Source of the DNA: JAGXIT01 sp049293335
Lineage (GTDB): Bacteria; Patescibacteriota; Saccharimonadia; Saccharimonadales; UBA4665
Length of the DNA: 18,594 nt
Assembly: GCA_049293335.1 (NCBI GenBank)
Contig: JBATSO010000064.1
Location: 1 to 18,594 of the forward strand
Direction: 5' to 3'
Position numbers and translations under genes: made by a program. This document shows, in pieces, positions 9,079 to 14,113 of the stretch; the first letter of the stretch is position 1; each line of letters starts with the position of its first letter. The notes beneath the pieces are model-generated. The model had not been told where the DNA came from, made no database searches, and saw only the letters and a list, made by a program, of their open reading frames with translations.

Positions 9079-9510
9079 ATGTTTGGTATTTCGCTAACAA
9101 ATACAGTTCCTTCTAAGGAGTGTCATATAGATGGCTATGTACCGGTTGAAGCTGTCATTTCGCTTGATAGTCACAAAGAGCATATTGATATACAAACGGG
9201 GTTTTGGACGTTAAGAGATTACGTCGCCCAATGGCGTAGCGCAGTAAATCTCTTAGCTGAAGGTGATAGCAGCAAATCAATTTTAATCACGCAATTTCTA
9301 GATCCTTCAAAAAGGGAACGAGGCCATTGCATTGAAGGTTGGCCGCTTTACGTTGAATTGAAACCACACAACAAAGCAGCAATGAATAAAGGTGTACGCC
9401 AGTTACAACGCTATGTTTCAAATGACCCCCAGGGTAGATCGGGTTCACTGTGGACTTATAAGAAAACATGGCGCGGAAACTATAAGTATAAGTGTCAGAG
9501 GGGGTGCTGA
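9079..9510 (+). CDS. Candidate immunity protein (CdiI-like), tail possibly altered
   Basis: A 143-residue protein behind a strong AGGATAGGAG. The stretch GFWTLRDYVAQWRSAVNLL, then ILITQFLDP, then WPLYVE resembles small immunity proteins of contact-dependent toxin systems, which share a (Y/W)xxQWRxA...LIT.xxDP...WPLY pattern. After WPLYVE the resemblance fades and the C-terminus becomes basic and unlike the rest. Another reading frame stays open across the same bases (9392-9577), so a frameshift in the last third is possible. The stop is a TGA one codon away from, and in the same frame as, the ATG of the next gene. The gene probably protects against a toxin no longer encoded here. Confidence 0.5.
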   Translation: MFGISLTNTVPSKECHIDGYVPVEAVISLDSHKEHIDIQTGFWTLRDYVAQWRSAVNLLAEGDSSKSILITQFLDPSKRERGHCIEGWPLYVELKPHNKAAMNKGVRQLQRYVSNDPQGRSGSLWTYKKTWRGNYKYKCQRGC

Positions 9511-9513
9511 GAA

Positions 9514-10035
9514 ATGTTGTTTCATAAAACTTACAAAAGGCGAAAAGATAATAAACTCTGGACTAGAAAAGAAGTAATCAAAAAAATTGCCGAAGAATCC
9601 CTTTCGCATTATAAAATTAGTGGCACTGATACACTAATTATAGCCACCCACAAAAACGCTAGCGGTATTAAGTTGAAATTCATATCTAGTAACTACGCCG
9701 AAGAAGACTCTATTGAATTAAATGCAACTGTATATTTTTATCATAATGGTTTGGAACAGGAGTGGGTTGATTTATTCCACTTTACTCAAAATTATTATGG
9801 TAAAAAATACAGACCACTTGTGATAAAAAAGGATCAGTTATGGGAAGATTCAAACGTATATGATGAAACAATGAAAGTTTATAGGACATTAATCCAGATT
9901 TCTCTTGATGCTCCAATGTTGAAAAGTTTTCTCTTAGGAAAAAATGTTAAGTATGGCAATGCGCCGTTAGTACTACCGAATGATGCCCACTTACGTGAAT
10001 TCTCTAAAAAAGTCGCCAAAACATTATTCGGTTAA
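9514..10035 (+). CDS. Hypothetical protein in the immunity-gene cluster
   Basis: A 173-residue protein, lysine-rich at both ends, without signal peptide or membrane segment. Its ATG lies three bases after the preceding gene's TGA, and AGAGGGGG about ten bases upstream can serve as ribosome-binding site. Segments such as IELNATVYFYHNGLEQEWVDLFHF suggest a mixed alpha/beta fold. It is not recognised by family. Its position between an immunity-like gene and a broken rhs piece suggests another immunity or orphan-module protein. Base composition is AT-rich, like its two upstream neighbours and unlike the RHS gene, in keeping with acquisition by transfer. Confidence 0.5.
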   Translation: MLFHKTYKRRKDNKLWTRKEVIKKIAEESLSHYKISGTDTLIIATHKNASGIKLKFISSNYAEEDSIELNATVYFYHNGLEQEWVDLFHFTQNYYGKKYRPLVIKKDQLWEDSNVYDETMKVYRTLIQISLDAPMLKSFLLGKNVKYGNAPLVLPNDAHLREFSKKVAKTLFG

Positions 10036-10261
10036 AGTTGATCCTAGATTTATTATTATGTCACATCATTCTAGTAAAATTCTTTCGCTCCATTCCATCG
10101 CCCATCTGCCTGTTCGCTCTAGCACTTATTCCCGCTACAAATCCCTCACCCTCGGCCAACACAAGTCAAATGCTCCCCCTGAAACATCCGATATAGTTCG
10201 GGTATCTCAGATAAAACAGTCATCTGTTACACCTGCATCCCAGGTAAAATCTTCATCTGCT

Positions 10262-10600
10262 ATAGTCACCACCTTTACCTACGACAGTAGCGACCGCAAC
10301 GTGGGTATAACCGAAGCCAACGCCAATGGCTCCACCACCACCTACGCCCGTGATGTCCAAGGTAGGTTACTCTACCGCCACCAAGATACCAATGGTTCAA
10401 ATGTGTCCAATGACTACTACGGCTACACCGCCAGCGGAGACTCCCCAGACTTCATCACCGACGTCACGGGTAGTGTCACCGAGAAGTACCTGACTCTGCC
10501 TGGTGATGTCATGGTCACTATACGGCCAAATAGAACGAGTGCAGGGGTACAAACCTACTCTCTAGCTAATAAACACGCTTATTTAGCGTCGTACGGCTAG
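10262..10600 (+). pseudogene. Orphan rhs core fragment (truncated duplicate)
   Basis: The translation from about 10265 repeats the YD-repeat stretch of the large RHS protein: FTYDSSDRN, TYARDVQGRL, NDYYGYTASGDSPDFITD and TRP-like loops up to VQTYSL, corresponding to 7423-7728. The match stops there and the frame ends 11 codons later. By eye about nine in ten bases agree over the best 228 bases. Several serine codons differ as AGC versus TCC or AGT versus TCA while still encoding serine. The frame stays open upstream to 9980, but that part is Ser/Pro/Thr-rich, overlaps the preceding gene and has no protein character. This is the remnant of another rhs gene with neither an N-terminus nor a toxin tail, typical of toxin-cassette shuffling. 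Confidence 0.7.
10568..10590 (+). repeat. Hairpin at the break of the rhs fragment
   Basis: GCTAATAA and TTATTTAGC face each other across a short loop with one bulged base, exactly where similarity to the large rhs gene ends. It has no T-tract, so it is not a clear terminator. It may mark a recombination joint. Confidence 0.3.
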
Positions 10601-10707
10601 TTTAATTATGAGCATTTTGGTGGTTTTGACGTGAGCTGGGTCGCAGAATAGTTGCCGCCTACAGGGTATATTCTTAGCGTAGTAGACGTAAAAGTTAGGA
10701 CAAAGAT

Positions 10708-11085
10708 ATGCCAGCTAGATCATATATTCAACAAGCGGCGGGTGCGATGCGAAAGGCTAGTCAGGCGCTGAAAGCAGATGCGCAAAACATGCATAAAGTT
10801 GCCGAAGCCGAGAAGCGCCAGTACCACGATCGCGCACATGACGCCACGCAAAAACGGAATGCAGCCGTTGCGTTGCTTGCAGCAGCAGACAGTCATACAG
10901 AAACCGATATTGTGCGGCGCAAAATTTTAGAAAGCGAAAAAGTTATTAATGAAAGCGAAGAGCACGTAAAGCGGATCGATGCGGAAACGGCCCAAAAGAT
11001 GAACGCCGCTGAAAGCGCTGCACACGAAGCAGAGTCGCTGGCTGGCGCCATAGAGCGACTCCTCGGCCAAAGCGGCTACGAGTAA
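10708..11085 (+). CDS. Small alpha-helical, coiled-coil-like protein
   Basis: A 125-residue soluble protein made almost wholly of Ala, Glu, Lys, Gln and Arg with hydrophobic residues at helical spacing. It is predicted to form one or two long helices or a coiled coil (for example KADAQNMHKVAEAEKRQYHD and ESEKVINESEEHVKRIDAET). It has no signal peptide, Cys or Trp. A weak TAGGAC precedes the ATG. It follows the rhs remnant by 107 bases on the same strand, but nothing ties it to the toxin locus, and codon use is more like the chromosomal genes than the AT-rich immunity genes. No family is recognised. A structural or DNA-associated helical protein is possible. Confidence 0.6.
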   Translation: MPARSYIQQAAGAMRKASQALKADAQNMHKVAEAEKRQYHDRAHDATQKRNAAVALLAAADSHTETDIVRRKILESEKVINESEEHVKRIDAETAQKMNAAESAAHEAESLAGAIERLLGQSGYE

Positions 11086-11101
11086 GCTGGCTGCCATAAG
11101 A

Positions 11102-11134
11102 TAAACAGTACGAACTGAAAATATTAACTGTTTA
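11102..11134 (+). repeat. 8-base inverted repeat in the intergenic gap
   Basis: TAAACAGT at 11102-11109 and ACTGTTTA at 11127-11134 are perfect reverse complements separated by 17 bases, in an AT-rich gap upstream of the promoter of the next gene. It could be an operator or a weak hairpin. No T-tract follows. Confidence 0.3.
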
Positions 11135-11194
11135 GTACAAGACTAGATTAAACACAGCATTTTCTCTCAGTACATTAGTGACATAGACAAACGG

Positions 11195-11203
11195 TGCTAT
11201 ACT
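11195..11203 (+). promoter_or_regulatory. Extended -10 promoter for the secreted protein
   Basis: TGC-TATACT is an extended -10 element (TGn plus five of six consensus bases). The -35 position (TTAGTG) is poor, which an extended -10 can offset. The start codon at 11264 would leave a 5' leader of about 54 bases. Confidence 0.4.
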
Positions 11204-11263
11204 AACAAGCCTAAATTCTAGAACCAAACGCAACCTCCCTCAAGTCTAACGGCTGGTTAGGGT

Positions 11264-11806
11264 ATGGTACACGCGTCAAAGAATCTTTCAGTAACATTAA
11301 AAAAGTTTGGTCTAATTTTCGCAATGAGTCTTTTTGCCGTATGTGCTTTGGCAGTGCCAGCGAGAGCTGCGGCAGGCACAGGTTTTGATGAATACGGCTA
11401 TAACGACAAGGCTCGTACATTTGTAGGGACGTGTGCTAGCTGGGCGGCTGCAAAAGGAATGGATGGCCAAGCGTACTGCGGAGTCTACGCAAAAGACCAT
11501 TTGGTTATGAAATGGAACAAGGTATGGGATGATTGTAATGCCGCAGGCTATGACACTGCTTCAATTTGTGCAGGTGCGTGGAACACTAACCAGTGGAACG
11601 GCCGTGTGCCTGGCGGCAGTGGCGAAACGTATCAGTATAAGCAAATTTGGGTTGGTTCAGATGGAGAGATGAGCCCTTATTGGCGCGAAGGCGGCACGCT
11701 CATATGGGGTAATTACGAAACTATATTCGAAAAATTGGCCGGCAAAAATGGCGAGTTTTACGTTCATGTTACACCCGGTGGTCTTGGGCGCGTGCCAAAG
11801 CCCTAA
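11264..11806 (+). CDS. Small secreted protein of unknown function
   Basis: A 180-residue protein with a classic Sec signal peptide: basic start, hydrophobic core LIFAMSLFAVCALAV, then PARAAAG with an Ala-X-Ala cleavage site near residue 36. The mature part of about 145 residues has four cysteines (within GTCASW, AYCGVY, DDCNAAG and SICAGAW), enough for two disulfides, and is rich in Trp, Tyr and Gly (QWNGRVPGG, YWREGGTLIWGNYETIF). It has no transmembrane anchor after cleavage. No family is recognised. The aromatic-rich, Cys-paired make-up suggests a small extracellular binding or enzyme domain. The gene is monocistronic, with its own promoter-like element and a strong terminator after the stop. 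Confidence 0.75.
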   Translation: MVHASKNLSVTLKKFGLIFAMSLFAVCALAVPARAAAGTGFDEYGYNDKARTFVGTCASWAAAKGMDGQAYCGVYAKDHLVMKWNKVWDDCNAAGYDTASICAGAWNTNQWNGRVPGGSGETYQYKQIWVGSDGEMSPYWREGGTLIWGNYETIFEKLAGKNGEFYVHVTPGGLGRVPKP

Positions 11807-11824
11807 ATAACTCGTGTGTCCTTT

Positions 11825-11871
11825 CACTAAAGAAAATACCTCGGTCTATGCTCGGGGTATTTTCTTTAGTG
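11825..11871. terminator. Strong bidirectional intrinsic terminator
   Basis: A 20-pair stem (16 perfect pairs, 11825-11840 with 11856-11871, plus four inner pairs including G-U) closes a 7-base loop. The GC core is flanked by A-rich and T-rich arms, so TATTTTCTTT follows the core on either strand. It ends the secreted-protein gene and can also stop transcription arriving from the right on the minus strand. Confidence 0.85.
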
Positions 11872-11980
11872 GCTTCTCGCAGTCCTCGCTGCGCTCGCGC
11901 AGCGCACCGTCCTCGGAGCAAGCTCCTGCGGGCAGTGCACTTGGCGTCGAACTGGTGGTTCACTTCGCTCACGCATCCAG
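11870..11980. repeat. tRNA-linked repeat unit, copy 1
   Basis: A GC-rich unit of about 111 bases. Its last 88 bases (11893-11980) match 12014-12101 at 86 positions. Its first bases (TGGCTTCTCGCAGTCCTCG) are a degraded version of the 3' end of the nearby tRNA-Phe gene as read on this strand. Inside it are a perfect 8-base-pair hairpin, CGCTGCGC/GCGCAGCG (11887-11904), and GGAGCAAGCTCC. The open frames that run through this DNA are artefacts of its composition. Confidence 0.7.
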
Positions 11981-11987
11981 CTTGACA

Positions 11988-12101
11988 TGACTCCTCCCAG
12001 GCCTCGCCTGACGGCTCGCGCAGCGCACCGTCCTCGGAGCAAGCTCCTGCTGGCAGTGCACTTGGCGTCGAACTGGTGGTTCACTTCGTTCACGCATCCA
12101 G
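11988..12101. repeat. tRNA-linked repeat unit, copy 2
   Basis: The second unit, at an offset of 121 bases from copy 1 over the shared 88 bases (two mismatches). It too begins with a tRNA-Phe 3'-end-like stretch (TGACTCCTCCCAGGCCTCG, compared with TGGCTCCTCCCAGACTCG at 12159). It runs into a sequence resembling a tRNA T-arm at 12098. The array 11870-12118 holds no gene. Confidence 0.7.
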
Positions 12102-12124
12102 TTCGAGTCTGGTACCCTCCACCA
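12098..12124 (+). pseudogene. tRNA 3'-end remnant (T-arm, acceptor strand, CCA)
   Basis: CCAGTTCGAGTCTGG at 12098-12112 is the T-arm sequence of the adjacent tRNA-Phe, but on the opposite strand. It is followed by ACCCTCC, A and CCA in the exact spacing of a tRNA 3' end. No matching 5' acceptor half (GGAGGGT) lies upstream, so it is a fragment and not a tRNA gene. It could derive from a second tRNA or from inversion of the tRNA-Phe end. Confidence 0.45.
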
Positions 12125-12162
12125 CGAAAAAACCGGTCTTTCGACCGATTCTTTCGTGGTGG
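12119..12162 (-). terminator. Intrinsic terminator of tRNA-Phe
   Basis: On the minus strand CGGTC-GAAA-GACCG is followed by GTTTTTTCG, directly after the tRNA CCA end. Outer arms CCACCACGAAA and TTTCGTGGTGG extend the stem and include the CCA itself. Processing of the tRNA 3' end must compete with this fold. Confidence 0.75.
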
Positions 12163-12232
12163 CTCCTCCCAGACTCGAACTGGGGACACAAGGCTCTTCA
12201 GGCCTCTGCTCTACCAACTGAGCTAAAGAGCC
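12157..12232 (-). tRNA. tRNA-Phe: tRNA-Phe (GAA)
   Basis: A 76-base cloverleaf with every arm readable: acceptor GGCTCTT with AGGAGCC (one G-U), D-stem GCTC/GAGC, anticodon stem GAGGC/GCCTT with loop CTGAAGA (anticodon GAA), five-base variable loop, T-stem CCCAG/CTGGG with loop TTCGAGT, discriminator A and an encoded CCA at 12157-12159. It decodes UUU and UUC. It lies 56 bases after the prephenate dehydratase-like gene on the same strand, has its own promoter, and ends in an intrinsic terminator. The codons it reads are those that control the upstream gene's leader. Confidence 0.95.
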
Positions 12233-12245
12233 ACACTAGAGAAAC

Positions 12246-12274
12246 ATTGTAGCCGAACAGAGGTGAAAACTCAA
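12246..12274 (-). promoter_or_regulatory. Promoter of tRNA-Phe
   Basis: TTGAGT (minus strand 12274-12269), a 17-base spacer and TACAAT (12251-12246) form a good sigma-70 type promoter. Transcription would start about seven bases before the mature tRNA 5' end region. There is no terminator between the upstream gene and this site, so readthrough may add to tRNA supply. Confidence 0.6.
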
Positions 12275-12288
12275 GGCCACAAAAGCCA

Positions 12289-13596
12289 CTATGCGCTGCC
12301 AAGGTTTTCCCCGTCATGGATACAGAGCTGTGTTTCGTAGCCATCGGCAGATAGCTGTGCCAAAACCTCATCGGCAACAGTACCAGGTGACAAAACGAAA
12401 TAAAAACCACGGCTGCCATTACCAGTCGGTGCGTATGGTCGGCTCATGTCTACAATGTTTATAGAATTGTCTCGAAAGGCTGTGAGCATGCCTTTCAGTG
12501 AACCAACCGTATTTTTGGCCTCAACATATACAACGGGTGAATTTTGTGCAATTTCCCCTCCGCTACGGCCATTCCAAAGTTCATGCACTAAGGCCAGGTC
12601 GGTTTTATGAGTACGGATCATAGCAGTATGTACGTCTGGGGTTGTTCTATCTTGGTATACACCCAAAACGTTTATATCATAAGCTTCTTTTAGCTCTGCC
12701 ATGATTTCGTGAAATTTTGTTGAGTGTGCTTGTGCGCCAAGCTTGAGTTCTACGAAAAACGAGCGGCGACTTTCGGTAGACGCCAGATGACAATCAATAT
12801 CTGTAAGGTCAAGTCCGGCGTCGCTCAGCCGACTGACGATTTCGAGTAGGCTTCCCTTGCTGTCGGGTACAGAAAAAGTGAAGGCAGCGTGAGTTGGGTT
12901 TTCTGCCAGGCTTTCAGGTACGGTTGATTGGTCTGTAATTAACCAGAATGTTGTAGCATTGCCCTCTGTGCTCAGTTTACGGCCAACATGGAGGCCAGCT
13001 TTGCGACCAGCTAAATCAGAAGCAATAGCGGCGGTTAGTTTTGGCGTTCCGTCTTTTCCAGCAACCATACCTGCTTGCGCAGCAACAAGCTGAGCGCTTG
13101 CAACCGTGTCATGGTGTTCAAGCGCCTCCCAACCGTTTTCTTCTATGGCACCCTCGGCTTGTACGAGGGCGGGGAGTTGGGACATAACCTGTGTAATATC
13201 ATCTTCGCGGGAACCTGGGGGCAGTAAAAGATATTGGTCAACCGCTATGGCAATTTTTCCGACGATGCGGTAGTTACTGCCATCTGTGCCACGCATGGCT
13301 TCTATGGCACTTTTTACACGACCAGAATATGTGTTATCGACAGCAATCATGGCGGTATGAATAGCCTGCTCACCGAGCGCCTGAATAAGTGCGTTATGGG
13401 TAGGGTAGCAGGCCAAGCGTTTTTCTGCGGCGCTGACAGCCGTGCTATTAGTAGCATCTATACCGAAAAATTCGTTTACTGCTTTTTGATGAAATGAGCC
13501 AGACTGAAATACGCCATTCACAGGGGGGGCAGCCTGTATGCCGATGGTCTCAGAAAAGTGGGGATTTGCAGGGTAGATAGATTGTGTAGCGTTCAT
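12289..13596 (-). CDS. Prephenate dehydratase-like protein with two ACT domains
   Basis: A 435-residue protein. Residues of about 20-225 follow the layout of prephenate dehydratase, which turns prephenate into phenylpyruvate in phenylalanine synthesis: GSFHQKAV for the G-x-x-x-S-x-x-A start, HTAMIAVDNTYSGRV in place of the usual (V)PIENS-x-x-G, and NATTFWLI in place of the catalytic N-x-TRF-x-x-(L/I) motif. The Arg of TRF is Thr216 here. Two ACT domains follow. ACT1 (236 to about 300) has GSLLEIVSRLSDAGLDLTDID. ACT2 (353 to about 424) has GSLKGMLTAFRDNSINIVDM. Both are the type that bind phenylalanine. Family members usually have one ACT domain and about 280 residues (386 in the chorismate mutase fusion of enterobacteria), so this one is long. 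A Phe-rich leader peptide and attenuator precede it and tRNA-Phe follows. Either it is a divergent enzyme or a phenylalanine-sensing relative that has lost catalysis. Confidence 0.8.
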   Translation of the reverse strand: MNATQSIYPANPHFSETIGIQAAPPVNGVFQSGSFHQKAVNEFFGIDATNSTAVSAAEKRLACYPTHNALIQALGEQAIHTAMIAVDNTYSGRVKSAIEAMRGTDGSNYRIVGKIAIAVDQYLLLPPGSREDDITQVMSQLPALVQAEGAIEENGWEALEHHDTVASAQLVAAQAGMVAGKDGTPKLTAAIASDLAGRKAGLHVGRKLSTEGNATTFWLITDQSTVPESLAENPTHAAFTFSVPDSKGSLLEIVSRLSDAGLDLTDIDCHLASTESRRSFFVELKLGAQAHSTKFHEIMAELKEAYDINVLGVYQDRTTPDVHTAMIRTHKTDLALVHELWNGRSGGEIAQNSPVVYVEAKNTVGSLKGMLTAFRDNSINIVDMSRPYAPTGNGSRGFYFVLSPGTVADEVLAQLSADGYETQLCIHDGENLGSA

Positions 13597-13643
13597 AATT
13601 TTCTTGGTGCTCTTATGTATAGTAGTGCTTTAGGCTTTAGTAC

Positions 13644-13667
13644 AAAAAACGCCTCCTGGTGGAGGCG
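13644..13667 (-). terminator. Attenuator terminator before the prephenate dehydratase-like gene
   Basis: On the minus strand CGCCTCC-ACCA-GGAGGCG is a perfect 7-pair, GC-rich hairpin followed at once by six T residues. It lies 31 bases after the leader-peptide stop codon and 47 bases before the structural gene start, so by default it would stop transcription ahead of the gene. Confidence 0.9.
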
Positions 13668-13711
13668 GGTGGTTGCTTATGTGGTTTTGGTTACAAGCTT
13701 ACACGGCCTCC
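13644..13711 (-). promoter_or_regulatory. Phenylalanine attenuator (antiterminator/terminator switch)
   Basis: The motif GGAGGC occurs twice on the transcript: inside the end of the leader-peptide gene (13711-13706) and in the 3' arm of the terminator (13656-13651). Both can pair with the same GCCTCC (13666-13661). Pairing with the upstream copy gives an antiterminator, extended by GUG/CAC and GCUU/AAGC inside it, and blocks the terminator. A ribosome stalled at the Phe codons (13743-13726) leaves the upstream GGAGGC free. One that reaches the stop codon (13701-13699) covers it and lets the terminator form. This is the three-segment form of ribosome-mediated attenuation. Confidence 0.75.
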
Positions 13712-13758
13712 TTGCGGGGGGTGGTAAAAAAGCTAAAACCAAACGCTTGTAGTAACAT
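13699..13758 (-). CDS. Phe-rich leader peptide of the attenuator (pheL-like)
   Basis: A 19-codon frame, MLLQAFGFSFFTTPRKEAV, with four Phe codons, all TTT, within six positions (residues 6, 8, 10 and 11). It ends 31 bases before an intrinsic terminator upstream of a prephenate dehydratase-like gene. Like the enterobacterial PheL peptide it should have no function beyond acting as a gauge of charged tRNA-Phe. No Shine-Dalgarno precedes the ATG. A -10 like element ends eight bases upstream, so the transcript probably starts at or one base before the ATG and is leaderless. The same frame is open upstream to 13992, but that extension lies before the proposed promoter and has no recognisable protein character. 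Confidence 0.7.
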   Translation of the reverse strand: MLLQAFGFSFFTTPRKEAV

Positions 13759-13765
13759 GTATGCA

Positions 13766-13794
13766 ATATTAGCACAGTTTGTCAAAAATTGCAA
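13766..13794 (-). promoter_or_regulatory. Promoter of the phenylalanine leader transcript
   Basis: TTGCAA (minus strand 13794-13789), a 17-base spacer and TAATAT (13771-13766) preceded by TG at the extended -10 position. It predicts a transcription start at 13759 or 13758, the leader ATG. An alternative, TTGACA (13785-13780) with a poor -10 (ATACAT), would start transcription inside the leader frame and remove the peptide. Confidence 0.5.
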
Positions 13795-14113
13795 GGGCAA
13801 AAAAATGCATACAACATCGGCTAACATGTTGGGTGGCACCCGGCTGGCAATAGCCATATCAATAGCATTTAACGCCTTCGACATGGCGTCGGATTGGTCG
13901 CTCGTATCTCGCTTGCGCATTACCATTAGTATACAGGAATCGGTACCATTAAAACCAAATGTAAAAGCTCGCCCAAAAACGTGGTAAACCATGTACTTTC
14001 ACAAACGGTCGAGTCATGTACAGCAGCGATAGAAGCGGGCAAAAAGAGTGGTGTCAATATTTTGATACCAGGGCAGGTTGCTCGAACGACCCGAATCGCG
14101 CAGACTGGTAGCT
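13795..14113. other. Divergent intergenic region, no convincing gene
   Basis: About 320 bases lie between the phenylalanine leader promoter and tdh. Open frames on both strands (for example 13992 leftwards on the minus strand and 13981 rightwards on the plus strand) overlap known elements and look non-coding. Two small hairpins occur: GGGTGGCACCC at 13831-13841, and GGCT/AGCC just after it. No clear plus-strand promoter for tdh could be fixed. Confidence 0.4.

Noticed and set aside
9079..10035. Recoded UGA (Gly or Trp), as in Gracilibacteria or Mycoplasma, because two genes are joined in frame by a TGA
   Set aside because: The 2,447-codon RHS gene and all other long genes contain no in-frame TGA. 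Under a recoded UGA they would contain many.
9980..10600. A 206-codon open frame as an intact gene
   Set aside because: Its first third overlaps the preceding gene, the middle is low-complexity Ser/Pro/Thr, and only the last part is protein-like, as a truncated copy of the RHS core.
11870..12101. CRISPR array from repeated units
   Set aside because: Only two long units of over 100 bases, no short repeats with unique spacers and no cas genes.
11769..12226. Several overlapping open frames on both strands in the repeat region
   Set aside because: They run through tandem GC-rich repeats and the tRNA gene, repeat each other's sequence, and lack ribosome-binding sites. They are artefacts of composition.
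13831..13841. GGGTGGCACCC resembles the T-box core (GGGTGGNACC)
   Set aside because: The rest of the T-box sequence (GCG) is missing, no specifier stem or terminator surrounds it, and it lies about 270 bases before tdh. The match is explained by a small palindrome.
13699..13992. A 97-residue protein on the minus strand upstream of the prephenate dehydratase-like gene
   Set aside because: The first 78 codons have no family resemblance and precede the likely promoter. Only the last 19 codons make sense, as a leader peptide.
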